DNA of 64,000 bases. Origin: Armillaria gallica. Its lineage: Eukaryota > Basidiomycota > Agaricomycetes > Agaricales > Physalacriaceae. The DNA is taken from positions 248,001 to 312,000 of the forward strand of contig JBANDB010000021.1 of assembly GCA_037576215.1 (NCBI GenBank). The letters run 5' to 3'. This document shows, in pieces, positions 46,576-58,600 of the stretch. A program made the position numbers and the translations under genes. A model generated the notes under the pieces. That model ran no database searches. It saw only the letters and a list, made by a program, of their open reading frames with translations, and was not told where the DNA came from. Each line of letters opens with the position of its first letter. The first letter of the stretch is position 1.

Positions 46576-48365
46576 TCTCTATTAGTCCCAAGACTATGAT
46601 ACTGATGATCATTCTCAATAAGGAGCAACATACCTTGAGATTCTGTTGCAATTCTTTTGTACCCAAATATTCTGAGTTCACCATACCAAATATTCTCTTA
46701 AAAGGCTCCTTCAAACCTACAAGAACACGAGATATCGAGTTTATTTGATTGAAAGAATCCTCCACCACAGTGAGTAAGAGCCCTGCGACTTAACAGATTG
46801 TAAGTAAGACGACAAGAAGGTAAGCCTTATGTCACATTGACATGCTGTGGGTATGCGGATCCGAAACTGGTTTCCGAGATGTCCAAGCTAACAGTCGGAC
46901 ATCTTGGAAACCAGTTTTGCACTTCTTTTCCTGTTGTGCGTGAATATTATGTAAGCCTTTTCCCTCTAACCTCTTACCGTCACGTCAGGTGCAGCTCTAT
47001 CGTAGTGACGCTGGGATGAACAAATAAGGACGACTTCAAGCACCTCCAAATCAACCCCTCAAACAGCTTCCCAATCCCAGGTGACGGCAGATATTCACCC
47101 TCATTCTGTTCAAGCTCCTCAGCGCGACCATTCTCATTGAACTTGTTTTGTTGGGATGATGCGCTCTCCTCTACCATTACATTGACTGGAATTGTCACTA
47201 TAGATACCCTTCTCCCAAACCTAGGTTGCGACAAGAACTCAGAAAGCTTCGTTTGTTTGGTTTTCGGGGAGAAGATGATCCATAGTTCGTCTGGCCATTT
47301 GGCAACAATAACAGTATCCAGAGACGGTGCATCCATCCTGGCTCGGTATGGCAAGGCTCCTCAAGACGTACCCTTTGTTCTGGCTGTACAGATATACTCC
47401 CTGTCTTCCCATCCACAACCACATCGTCTGCACCTCCCCCAGCGATATCCAACAGCACTACCACCATCAACACGCACATTTGACATGAGATGCTTTTCAA
47501 TCATGCGAGACGTTGAACAGCTGCCTGAGATGTGTAGCAGAGCGGGAACTGACCTAGTTGGATGGCCCGAGGATCCAAGTAACACGGTACTGCCCATTCT
47601 GGGTCATATCCGTAGAGCTACCCAGTTGGTTGATGAGGAAGGTAAGCCCCATGTATTCAGACAAAAATTTGTTTCACTAATCAAATCGCATACAGTTGGG
47701 AACGATCAGAGGAAGGATCGATGAACTGTGCTTTGCTATCTAGCACGACATGCAAATGTATACACGATGTTGAATTTCAGTTTGGAGGTACGATTATGGG
47801 CTGATTTGCTTTGTACTCGCGTTGAACTCTAGTATTGCAGCCGTGACAAACTGTATCTACCCGGATCACCTCTGCTAGTCCAAGGCTCCAAAGCTTTCGA
47901 GCCGGCTGGGGTAGTGCTCCAACAAGGACAAGTTGGAAGTTGGTTCGAAGTCATAATTAGGTGTGGAGTATGGTCAGTCTGTTGCATTTGTTTTTGCTGT
48001 ATATTCTTTCAAATTTTTTCAAAGTCATTGAATGAAGGCAAGGCAGATATCGTTCACTGTATCACAAAGAGCCAAATACATTTTTTGTTTTGTTTTGCTA
48101 AAACTGGCTACTTTGTCGTTCGGCGACACTGAGACAATTGAGACAATAATTGCAAGCTTCATGTGGATCTTTACCTTGACTTGTGCTTCTTCCCTTGCCT
48201 TGGTGCTACATTGACCTCGGTTAAGACAATTGATGTTGGGCACACAATGCTCGTCTTATTCAGGCCACTTGAGGTGGGCTGCGCATCTCTGCCACTGTAC
48301 GAAGTCTTTTGCTCTCTGTTTCCTCAGTATGACCACTTACTTTCCTCTTCCTTCTTTGCTAGATG
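46576..48365. other. Central spacer of the KDZ element between the KOW-like gene and the transposase
   Basis: Open frames occur on both strands (47137-47724 +, 46980-47354 -) but lack domains. The - strand frame could be an N-terminal exon of the KOW-like gene. A near-perfect 20-bp hairpin is at 46865-46916. Confidence 0.35.
46865..46916. repeat. 20-bp stem, 12-nt loop hairpin
   Basis: AACTGGTTTCCGAGATGTCC at 46865-46884 pairs with GGACATCTTGGAAACCAGTT at 46897-46916, with one mismatch in 20 positions and a 12-nt loop. Confidence 0.85.
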
Positions 48366-51300
48366 AAGCAACTGTTGAGCATAGATCAACTGGCCAGACG
48401 TAAGCCTGCTTCTGTGGTGCGTTCTGCAGCTACCTACATGCCCCCAGATATATCATCGATCCCAGCATCTGTCGCCCCTGAAGATGAAGCAACGAACGTC
48501 GCCATACATGATGGCCTGCCTGCAGCTGCCCCATCCTGAAAGCTGCAGCTGCAGGTGAGTCTTCTAAAGTTTGAGTAACTTACGGTTACTGATTAGGCAT
48601 TAGGGTGCTAGCGAGAAGATGAAGCCATTCCTCCCATTGTTTCCTTACATCCAAGCGACCTACCTTGCGAACAACTATGACGTGCATGTTTGCAATATCT
48701 GTCCATGTAATTCAGGTGCCATGGCTGACCATTGGTGCAAGAGTTGCTACCTCCACCCTCCGACTTGTTCAAGTTGCATAGTCGCAGTTCATCGACATCT
48801 ACCTTTTCACTGGATTGAACAGTGGAATGGCAGATACTTCCAAAGAACAAGTCTTCGAAATCTTGGATTTGTTTTTTGTCTTGGACATTCAGGTGGGCAC
48901 AGTGAATTTCGCGTTTGTGTGATGCATTCGTGCGTTCAGTGCGTTTGCGTTATATCCACGTGCGTTTGCATTAATGCATTTGCGTGTGCGTTATTGTACG
49001 TGCATTTGCATTGATGCATTGATTTGTTCGATGCGTGTGTGTGTGTGACAGACATGCATTTCGTGTTTCTTGTCATTTCGGTTTATGTGCATCTCACAGC
49101 CTATGGTGTATGAGAAGGTACAGAAGCTGAACTTGAGGTAGGCTTCTAACTGATTGACAGTGATACGGAGTACTCACATTTGTTGAAATTGAACAGCCTG
49201 GGTCAGATTTCGATGAAGATGAACAACAAGAATGGTTCCGAGCAAGAGAAGAAGAAAATGCGAAAAAGCAAGCATGTGGGCCTGTACCTAAGCCACAGAT
49301 GATATCTAGAAAGCGTAAGGCAATATTGGAGCCTGAAACCGCAAAGACCTTGGTACGGGGTGATAATGCAAAACTAAGTGGATGACCAGCCAACTTGTGC
49401 TCTCAAAAAAAGGGAACTTAGAGCACTGCTGTTCGAAATATATATGTATCATTAGTATTATTGTGCACTAAATTGAACCTCAAATTGACTCTGAATGTCT
49501 GAGTAGTCTCTTCACTGCTTAGTGGGTGACTATCCATGTCCAAGTCCAGATCGGATTGATCTTGAAAGTTCTTGAACATTTTCAAGTATGAATACTTAAA
49601 TTTGAGAACAGTGAAGATGTTCCTGCTTAATCGAACATTTTTATGGGCATTCTAACAGTATGAGGCAGTATAAAATGCTGTTTGCTAAGAAAGAAGTGCT
49701 GAGGAACACAATATGGGGTTGAACTTTGGTTGGACGCACTTAACACACCTAAAACGCACCTGTCACAAATGTGTCACAGTCACATGCATGGATGCGTTCA
49801 AAATAGAACACATGCATTTTTTGTCCTAACGCATGCATTGTATCCAATAACGCATGCGTTTCATTTCCCAATGCATGCGTGAAGACCTGCAAGATGTGCG
49901 TTCAAATTTTAGTTAATATGTGAGATGTGTTCTGACTTAATCATTGATTGTGTCTTACAGCATGACATACAGAGCATTCTCTAAGGTACAGACACATGCC
50001 ACAAGCATCAATTTTACTTATAATGTGAGTTACAATACAGATACATGATTGTGGATAGCCAGTGATGCCTTTATGGGAGGTTAATGGTGATAATGGTCTA
50101 ATCCCGAACACACCAAAACGCACCAAACACAACAAAATGCAAAAATGCATCATGCAAACGTGAAATTCTCCCAGCCCCATTCAGGTGACCCCTGCCCCAA
50201 TCAATTGCTGAACGCTATTCGGAAACTCACCGTAGTGGACGTGAATGGGTACCATGAGGCCAATTTCAAGTTCTGCTTTTGTCGGGATGCAGAACTTGAT
50301 GAAGCCAAGCAGCTGTTTCGCCATCTTCTGTTTCCTGCCACCATAAAACATCCCGAAACTGTCTTCACTACGGAGGTCCTCGATAATTTTGATGTGCATC
50401 ACAGCACATCCACGAAGTCGGCGGAATCCTTTTGTGCGGCTCTACAAAAGATGTCGGTGCCAGAGCTACCAGATGAAGTGTCGGTATGTGCGTTCTCCAA
50501 CCGCAAAATTATTACGTGACATGATTTCATTCAGGATCCATATCGTACCTTTATGCAAGCGTCCCACATCCATCGTCACTTGCAGGCTGTTTGCTGCAGC
50601 AGACAAACCCATAACATCGATGACTTCATTACGCATCGCCAGAAAAACTGTATCACTGTGCATTGTCCAGCATGTCCTGAGCCAGGATGGAATATTGATC
50701 TTGAAGTGTTACAAAAGGCTAACAAGAGTGAAAGGTAAATCTTATCCTGCACATTTACGACTTTTTCTAATGGTGGGGCAGACACAAATACACACTTTTC
50801 TTGGACTGCAATGGGACCTTCAATGTTCCTCGTATTCACAAGCCTGACAACCCTCGTGAGGAAGCCCTGAACGCTGGCTGTGCATATGTGGTTGAAGAAC
50901 ATGAGTACCAGAAATACCTATCTCACGTTGAGAATGATCCCTCAGATGTTTGTCCCATTGTTGTCCCTGTGTCTTGATTATTAAAGGTTTTTTTTTTTAC
51001 AGAAATGTGACTGTGCGAAGCTTCGTGCACTCAAGTTTGAGCACCTACTGAAATTTGTCAACCTCGTTGTCATGGGGATTGTCGGCTTTCAATGTGTATG
51101 ACATTCATTCTTCAAGCCAGATGCAATTGTTGACATGTATGCAGGGGAGCGGTATGAATTTTACTTCTTTGACTGGCATAATCTTACGGGAATATCAGAT
51201 TGTATTATGCCAATCGCAGTCTCTTTGGAACTCTGAAGGACCAAGCAAAGCAGCGCTGGATATGCCTCAGCTACAACCTCATCTGCCAATATTTGCCCAA

Positions 51301-53367
51301 TTTATTGACACAGATGATGGAAGAGTGTTTTCCTGAGCTGACAGACAAGCTTCTAGCTAAACTGCGTGAGCTGGGAGGAAATATAGGTCAGCTCCACATC
51401 ATAGCACACATTCTACGTTGCTTGGCATTATACTCCTTCAGCCATACTCCAAAGGTTGGGCGCAGTTGCGGAGACAACATAGAGTTGGGATGGGATAAGA
51501 CGAAGCGCGCTGGAGGGAGTCTAAAACAAATGAATCATGGGCTTCAACATGATATGCTGGACTTCATTTTCAATGATTGGAATTGGAGCAAAGTCGTTCA
51601 TCTCAGTAAGTCTTCTGATCGCGTATCTTGGATAAGCAGCTTAGTTTTGTAGGTCAGCATGTGAAGTGCAAATACATTGAAGCTGTGCATATGGCAGAGA
51701 AACTTGGGGCTGGATTCATAGCTTCGACGGCGACTCATCCGCCTGAGCTGATTCAGAAATGGGAGTCAGAGTATCAGCACCCTATGCCAACATGTCATAC
51801 CAAGCCTCTGATTGACCAATTTCAGTGCAACTTCAATAACATTGGTATGTTTCCATGGAGTTTTCTTCATTGCACTATGCTTACTTGTCCTAGAGTGTCC
51901 GACGATGCAGAGCATGGTCACCGATCTGCTTGAGAAGGAAAGAACAGCACTTATGAGTGATGCTCCAATTGCTGGCATGAGCGAAGGCATCACTGAGGCA
52001 ATTATGGAAGGAGTTCACCTTGATCATAAACAGTAAGTTGATGCTTCCATTAGTATGGCCATCGTCTTAATATTGATACTTGTAGGCAACGTCTCATTCT
52101 CCTGGAGAAGAGAGAGCTGGACCTGAAATATCGGACTGATTCCCAGGAACGGCAACTGCAGTTAGCTCGCACTGCGCTTTACAACAACACAATTGAATGG
52201 CTGAAGGTCATTGTAGAATTTTTTCCTGCTCTCCATCGCCACACCAGATCTGTTGAGGCCGACCATCCCGAGAAGGCCAAACTCCCGATTCTGAGTCAAC
52301 TCACGCATGATCAATGTGTGCAGTGCAGACTAGGTGACCTTGTCTCTATTGAATACTCTTTGAGAGTTGGTCAAGCGCATGACATTCTGGCCAAAATCCG
52401 GGAGCTGATCATTGGCCAGAGTTACAACACACGCATTGTCCGAACAGAATTCCATGGTCAGACCATGCACACGCATGCCCATGAATTTATCACATGCTTC
52501 CAACTTGACAAAAAAGATGCCATGCACTGGTACAATCATGTCCGCAGATGTCTCATCACACTTGGGATGTCTCCAACCAATGTTGATCTTCGTGAACTCA
52601 CCAGTGATCACCTTAGTGCTAAAAATGCTGTTCAGAGTCGAGGCTTGGGAGATACAACGAAGCCAGACTCTTGGCTCTGGGGTGCGCTAAAGCCAGAGGG
52701 TCTCACAGAAGCCAATGAGGATGAATGGGTGACAGAGAGTATGTACAATCACTTTCTACTAGTTTCCTGCTGCTCACTGTATTTGGTAGTACGACATGTC
52801 AAGTGGATGCGGGATCACACCAATTTAGATTGATGGTCAGAGGAGGTTGAAATCCTTGAAGAAGAGTGTCAATGTGTTGAAGTGTTCCATCGCAAGACCG
52901 CCAAGGCATGGACAAAGATTGCAATGGCCAGTGATGTAGAGACAGGAGCTGCTGCTTATGCCTACAAGGTTGCAGATGTGAATGCCAAGCTGGCAGAGCA
53001 TTGTGTACAAGAGTGGGTCAAGGCCTTGAAGAAGATTGAACAAAATTGGGAAGAAGATCACCATCAGTGGGAGATGGAGAACCAGGCAGCCCATGAAGAA
53101 GAGGAAAGAATAAGGTGTGAGGAGGAAGAAACTGTGCAAGATGTGACCCATCCTACCGCATGCAATGAAGATCTACTGCTCCAGCCAGAAATGCTGGATT
53201 CTCGAAAGCGCAAGAGAATGGAATCTGCCTCAGGTACAAGCTTGGATGTATGTTCAGGCCCGAGTACAGGTGCTATTCATTGTGGCGAGGCACACAGTGG
53301 ATCCCATAGGAGTCATGGGCATGGGCATCATGGTTGTGGAAGTAGCAAGAAGCTGAGACAGCACTGA
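48366..53367 (+). pseudogene. KDZ transposase with CxC2-type zinc cluster, disrupted
   Basis: The recognisable order is as follows. A cysteine-rich CxC2 region (CNICPCNSGAMADHWCKSCY, then CSSCIVAVHRHLPFHWIE and SLRNLGFVFCLGHSG) lies at 48,640-48,894. It continues at 50,187 as DPCPNQLLNAIRKLTVVDVN. Next come FDVHHSTSTKSAESFCAALQ and HKYTLFLDCNGTFNVPRI. The catalytic part follows, with HSFFKPDAIVDMYAGERYEF, CLSYNLICQYLPNL, GRSCGDNIELGWDKTKRAGG and HDMLDFIFNDWNWSKV, and then a charged C-terminal helix region. Defects: a 1,283-bp insertion after codon GGT at 48,894; TGA at 51099-51101 before HSFFKP, where KDZ proteins have Arg; TGA at 52831-52833; and Asn in YNLICQ, where the family has the catalytic Asp of YDxxCQ. 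It is therefore an inactive copy, and the exact start exon is uncertain. The family would catalyse movement of the element. Confidence 0.85.
48895..50177. mobile_element. Mutator-like non-autonomous element, 1,283 bp, inside the KDZ transposase gene
   Basis: The 9-bp direct repeat CATTCAGGT borders it (48886-48894 and 50178-50186). Removing the element and one repeat restores the transposase reading LGHSGDPCPNQ in frame. The ends are inverted repeats of about 34 bp, inward GGGCACAGTGAATTTCGCG from the left and GGGCTGGGAGAATTTCACG from the right, continuing with shared GTGATGCATT/CATGATGCATT. G-rich ends with a 9-bp duplication fit the Mutator superfamily. Near both ends, words such as TGCGTTTG and AACGCATGCGTT are repeated. 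No transposase was seen. An internal + strand frame (49193-49384: EIEQPGSDFDEDEQQEWFRA, then SRKRKAILEPETAKTLV), preceded by a possible intron, may be a captured host exon. Confidence 0.85.
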
Positions 53368-53379
53368 TATTGTAGGGTT

Positions 53380-53745
53380 TGATTGGCTAGGCTTAGGCTT
53401 GCTCAGAAGAAATTAAGCCTTCGTCAGCCAGCCATGATACAGGTGATAAGGCTGGACCTAGATAGGTCTCAGAATTGTGCTAGACTAGGCTTGAGTGATT
53501 ACTTATTGCTTAGGATAGGCTACACTTAGTATTCTGTAGCAACACTACAAGGCTAGATATAGATTCATAGCAGGTACATATGGCTAGCATAGGCTTTGGT
53601 ATTGACTAAGCTTTAGATAGGCTAGGCTTGATAAGGCTGCTAGGATATGTTAGGCTTCATAGTCTTGTACAGTGACTGTATTAAAGCTTGAACTCTTGTA
53701 ACAATCCTAGCCTAGCCTAAGACATTTCTAGGCTATGGCTTAGTC
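53380..53745. repeat. Right subterminal repeat array of the KDZ element
   Basis: TTGGCTAGGCTTAGGC, AGACTAGGCTTG, AGGATAGGCTAC, GGCTAGGCTTGATAAGG and similar words occur here, the reverse complement of the motif that dominates the left array. Confidence 0.75.
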
Positions 53746-53760
53746 TAGTAAATGCGGTCC

Positions 53761-55636
53761 CTGGATCATATGGCCCACACCATAGTTGGGAAGCACAGGC
53801 TTTGGCACAGGCTTGAGGTCTACTGACTGGGAGGTGTTCTCATCTATATTGGTGTACTGGATGATGTAGCACTGCATGATGGCTTTGATATGTGAGGCTG
53901 AAATATTGAAATTGCAAGTTATTTATTTTTAGCTAGTTTTTAGCTTAAAATATCAAAGAAATATGCATAATATCTTTTCTATATTTGTGAAAATCACTCC
54001 AAAACTGGATAAAATCACAACTATAGAAAGGATATTATGCATATCTCTTTGATATTTTAAGCTAAAAAGTGGCTAAAAATAAATATTTTTCAATTTTAAT
54101 ATTTCAGCCTCACATATCAAAGCCATCATGCATTGTAGTCGACTGCGACAACATTTAACAGATGAGCACATGAAAGAGAAGGAGCCTACAGATTAACAGG
54201 TGACTATTAACTAATATAGTGTTCCTCACACTTTGTAGAATCTTTTTGCATTCATTTTCCAGCCAGTTATGCCTAGAAAAATGGATTGGTGGTTATTTAG
54301 ACTTTCTGAGGACCTGACTTACAAGATATTCTTCAGCTTTGAATCACTGTGTCAAAAAGGCAAGGCAATTATTGCAGCATGATGTACTCATGAAGTATAC
54401 ATCACAGTCTTTGGCTGGCGATTCCGCAAAGAAATTGATAGCTTTGAACTCCACACATCCATCCACAATGGCTGCTGGGCATGACTTTGGCCAAACCTCA
54501 TCCTTCACCATTTTGATCTGTGCAGGCACATACTGAAGCACAATACAGAGATTAGGATGAGCATTAGCTAACTGCATGGAGATGATGCTGATTCCTCCTC
54601 CGACCTCACACATAGTGGCACCATTGCACAAAGAGCCCCATAGGAAAGCATTGACTATAGCCCATGTTTTAGTAGAGTTGCCCCACCCTTTCATCACCAT
54701 CCCGAAGTGCATGCCTTGCTCTGCTTCCTATTCCAGTTTTAAAAAATGCAACAACTAGAATATCTGTAGAAGAAAAAAGCCTATCACATCTTGATACCAA
54801 GAGTATTTAGTGCCTGGATACTTGCTCCAGTAGTTGAAGGGTGCTTGAAGAGGCAAATATGAAAGTCTCCAATGTAGGTCTTTTAAGGTTTTGGTGAGCA
54901 CTGACAGTGCTGTGTTCAATTTGTCCATGCTAATGTAAAGATTAGTTCACATATGAGTTTTGCTCCATCATTTCATTCAGGGACAACACACACAAAAAAT
55001 CAGCCATGGACAATAAACCATTTGTGCTCAAGAGCATCATGCTGAGCCAGTTGTTCACAAAAATATTGTGGCTGACTGTGATTTGTTAGCGTGGAAAACC
55101 ATAAAAGTGGAAATCTAACCTTCACAGAAACAATGCTTGCTTGCAAGAAGCCTCATGATTCTGCCCAACTTGCAAGGTTCTGCACCTGATAATGCACTGA
55201 GCTCAGAGATGTGAAGGCCTTCGGGTTTGTCAAGGAGGTGGTCAGTGATGTTGAAATTCATGATGATGCGGATACATGCTGGTTCAACAATCTTTGGAAG
55301 AGCATGTCAGACCAGTTTTCTCATGGATGGACACACTTACGCCAAATACTTTCTATGAAGGGGTTGATGAATGAATGCCATTACATCCAGAGAGGAACCC
55401 ACATTGAGAACAGTATGATCAGGCTGAGTGACGAGAGCACAGAGCTGTGTGCATGCACTCTCTATTGTCTGGATGGCTTCTCTCATCTCCAAAGACAATA
55501 CCTGACTGTCTAAGAGATGAGGAGTGGTATCATCCAACAAAGGCACATTGGGTTTTGCCATCTCTGTGAACACATTCTCCATGAACTTGGTGGCATTTGT
55601 GATGAGAGAGACCAGCTGGGAGAGCTGGGAAGGCAT
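53761..55636 (-). pseudogene. O-methyltransferase family 2, copy C (OMT-C), main part
   Basis: It has the same exon plan as OMT-A and OMT-B. The first exon (from 55,636) gives MPSQLSQLVSLITNATKFME. The 12-nt second exon is present with a normal GTAAGT donor. The third exon gives LHISELSALSGAEPCKLGRI. Then come TPFNSWSKYPGT-like sequence, the SAM loop EVGGGISIISMQLANAHPNL, a 14-nt microexon giving LKNIL, and HNW with the catalytic His. Defects: AT instead of GT at the donor after DVYF (54390-54391), a SAM motif starting with Glu, a 266-bp transposon in exon 9 (53870-54135) and the KDZ element cutting the same exon at 53,761. Differences from OMT-A are mostly CpG losses: a coding CGTGTCGTCGTG in A is CGCATCATCATG here. 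The remaining 160 bp of the gene are at 40,221-40,380. Confidence 0.9.
53870..54135. mobile_element. CACTA-like palindromic miniature element in OMT-C exon 9
   Basis: The 266 bp fold almost end to end. The left arm starts CACTGCATGATGGCTTTGAT, and the right end read inward is CAATGCATGATGGCTTTGAT, with the arms meeting near 54,003. The trinucleotide TAG repeats on both sides (53867-53869 and 54136-54138), and OMT-A shows a single TAG at that place in an uninterrupted GATGTAGTCGGCTG. CACTR ends with a 3-bp duplication fit the CACTA (EnSpm) superfamily. No coding capacity. Confidence 0.85.
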
Positions 55637-58600
55637 GTTGGGTCAGTGGGTAATTAGAATCATGGAGGTGCCATCTTATCAGTCTGATGTGCTTGTAGTG
55701 CAACCCACTTGTTCATCCACATATTGCCAGATATTACCTATTGTGTACAGAGTCCAGTGTTATATATGCAGGCATAGATGTAAAATAAGGTCTACAGTAC
55801 AGGGATATATTCATGAAGTGGTTAGGCTCAGCCATGGATAATATCCATGGCACTATTTAAGAAGCGCCAGTGGCCCAAAAAATAGGCTCATCCAGCTTAT
55901 TCAGCTCATTTTTCTCTCAAAATCAGCTTATAATGTGGTTTAATTCATTCTTTGCAGATATCCAGGTCTTTCTTGTTTCGTAAAAATTGCATGAGCTTAT
56001 GTAATGCTGCCCAGGACACTGCCATGGGCCACAATGACATTGTCCTCCACTGCCCATATAGCCTTGTGTGAGATAGGCCCATGCACATACTACACCTGAT
56101 AATATGCCTGACACTGACAGTAATGATGATGATGACACCCAGTATCCACTGCTGCAATACCACCTCCAAACACATTCTGACCCCACATTGGTATCAGCAT
56201 CAATTGCTCCTGCATGCTGGCAGGCAACACATCAATGATCAATGATGAATTGTAGGATAAGAAATCAGCCATCATCTCAAGGCTGAGGTCCACTGTCAAC
56301 CAGAAAACAGACACAACAACAACAACAATGAAGAATGGGATGATGACAGTGACAATGGAAGGGATGGGAAGGACTCAGCAATGGTGAAGGCCAATGCTGG
56401 AGAGCAGGGCTGGAAGGCAGGGGAGAGCAGGTACAGGGGAGCAGCCATGGGTAGGACAGACTGACAGGGTAGGAAGGTGTGCCCAACCAAACAACAACAA
56501 TGACAATGACTCATCCAACCTTCTGAGAATCAATAAATGACTCCAAGATGCATCAATTGCACCCAAGAATAAGGCTCTGCAATTCTCATGACACCCACTG
56601 CTGCTCACCCTATCCCAGTCCAACATTGGGCTCTTCCGCATCATGAAACTCACCTACATGCCCCAAATTCCTGTGTCTCCCATTCTTTGAGTGAGAGATC
56701 ACAAATCTTGGGTTTTTGACCCTATCATCACTGTCAAACAGACATTGACCTGCGCTGCAGTTTTTTCTACATTCCACCAGCGAGATCTCATCCCTGATGA
56801 CTCATTTTTCTCACTATGTTTCATTGTATTTATTACATGTATTGAAATTGATTTTACATGTAAATAATAGCTACATATTGCACTGTAATTTCACTGCAGT
56901 CTTAAAGTGATGAACACATAATCTGATTCAGACCTCAAAGGACAAAAAAAGAGAGATCAGTGATTCGGACTGGTTCTAAACTTTTGAACAAATGCCTACA
57001 GTGCAGGTCGACAACATTTTCTAAGGACGAGAAAAGTATCAAGACACATTAGAGTATAATAGATTAAGACACAGTCTAAGTAGTGTAGCTTACAGTGTAG
57101 TGTAACGGCTTCAATACCCAAAATGAATTAAAGTCACATTAAAATCAGTAGATGAGGCACATCAATAACTAGTAATGAATGCTCATTAGGTGCCTTCAAA
57201 AAGTCGTACATTCCATATGTGCATGTATTAGCAGATTGGTATGGATCGGCGATGAGCCTCCAGGCTCTGTACACTCATAAGTTTGTGGATCTATAATGAT
57301 CTAGTGACATTCTGCCCCTTCTGAACTTCCATATCAAAGCACAGCCATGATTGTCAGGCACTTTGATCCTGAATCCTATTATGCAACTTTAATGACAAGT
57401 TAGCAAACTATTATAATTTGCTACAGTCAGCAGCAGTTAAAGCCTTACCAAGGCTGTTTACTTTGCGCAGTTCATGGCTTAGTAAATGCACAGAAAGTTC
57501 ACATTGCAGCAGCATTGCATAGTAATTGAAGCTACATGCACAGTTATGCACAACCATGCACAGTTGCATAGTTCTTAAAGTTGCACAGCTGCTGACAGAT
57601 CTCAACTCAGCATTAGTAAAGAAAGGACAAGAATACTCTATTGCACAGTAAATAGTTCACTTGTTTTGTGAATTAACAGGGCAAGGACAAATGTAGCTTA
57701 CATACAAGTAATTCTCAAAGTAGTATAAAAGTAGCTAACTAAAAGTATGAGAGAAAAAGGAGACGAACCCCAGGGAGTTACTTGCCCACAAGTACACTAC
57801 CTTACACACCTCCTAGATCCAATACACACACCTGAAGTTATTGCTTCTCTACTGTTCATTAGAGAAATAACACTTAGCAAACTTTCCCTTTGCTAATAAA
57901 AGTTAGCTATAACTTTGTATGCTTACCTCTTCTCCAAAAACTTCACTAGGAAACCTTTACTGGTTACTCTTGCAAAGCATCCTTGACATTTTAAGTTCGC
58001 TTGCATACCTGTGCACTTTAAAGAGCAATCCGCAGCTAGGATTGAAGCCCTTTAGCCACTAACAACCCAGTACTACTGTTTCCAAACTTAGGAAACAACA
58101 CCACTTAACTCTTATAGAGTTAGACACCTTGGGGCATTAGCTACCTTTCTCATAGAGGGAAAGTTTGCTACCATTGCCCTTGTGACTCAACTCAAGATTA
58201 GTACTAACTTGCTTGATATTAGGATCGTTTAGAGCTATATCTTGCTTGCACATATTTTATCTTGGACAAAAACTTTACTCACACCTGGAGCACCAGTACC
58301 AGTTAACTCACATAGAGTTCTCCAACTGAATCTGCAGCTAGGATTTCGACACCACATAGTTCACGCCACATCTAGGTCGCCTCTGCTCAGCATACACCCA
58401 CGTTTGCACATCTCTTCCCTTCCAGGAAAGTTCACATACGTACCTTGAGCCTCTGAACAGCCTTCAGAGAATCATAACAAAGCATAGCAATACTTCACTA
58501 CACCACCAGGAAGCTATAGTCACTGCACGGAGGTGCAAGACTAGACTCACTAGAACCTGCCTTCAGATTCTGTGTTTGACTACACTCACTGTTACAGGTC

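Larger units (their letters stand above)
40381..53760. mobile_element. KDZ (Kyakuja-Dileera-Zisupton) DNA transposon, 13.4 kb, with extra genes
   Basis: The element sits in the last exon of OMT-C and is bordered by the 10-bp direct repeat CTGGATCATA (40371-40380, 53761-53770). Both borders continue into native OMT sequence, so the limits are exact to within a base or two. The ends are imperfect inverted repeats: GCATGTCTTAGGCTTAGCC inward from the left against GCATTTACTAGACTAAGCC inward from the right. About 330-380 bp inside each end is filled with CCTAGCCTA-like words, in that sense at the left (40,385-40,715) and as TAGGCTAGG at the right (53,380-53,745). Content from left to right: a charged repeat gene, a three-exon unknown gene, a probable KOW-repeat gene (these three on the - strand) and the KDZ transposase (+ strand). 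A Mutator-like element lies inside the transposase gene. Confidence 0.85.

Noticed and set aside
47137..47724. 195-codon + strand open frame inside the KDZ element
   Set aside because: No recognisable motif; the - strand of the same stretch is equally open. I left it as unassigned.
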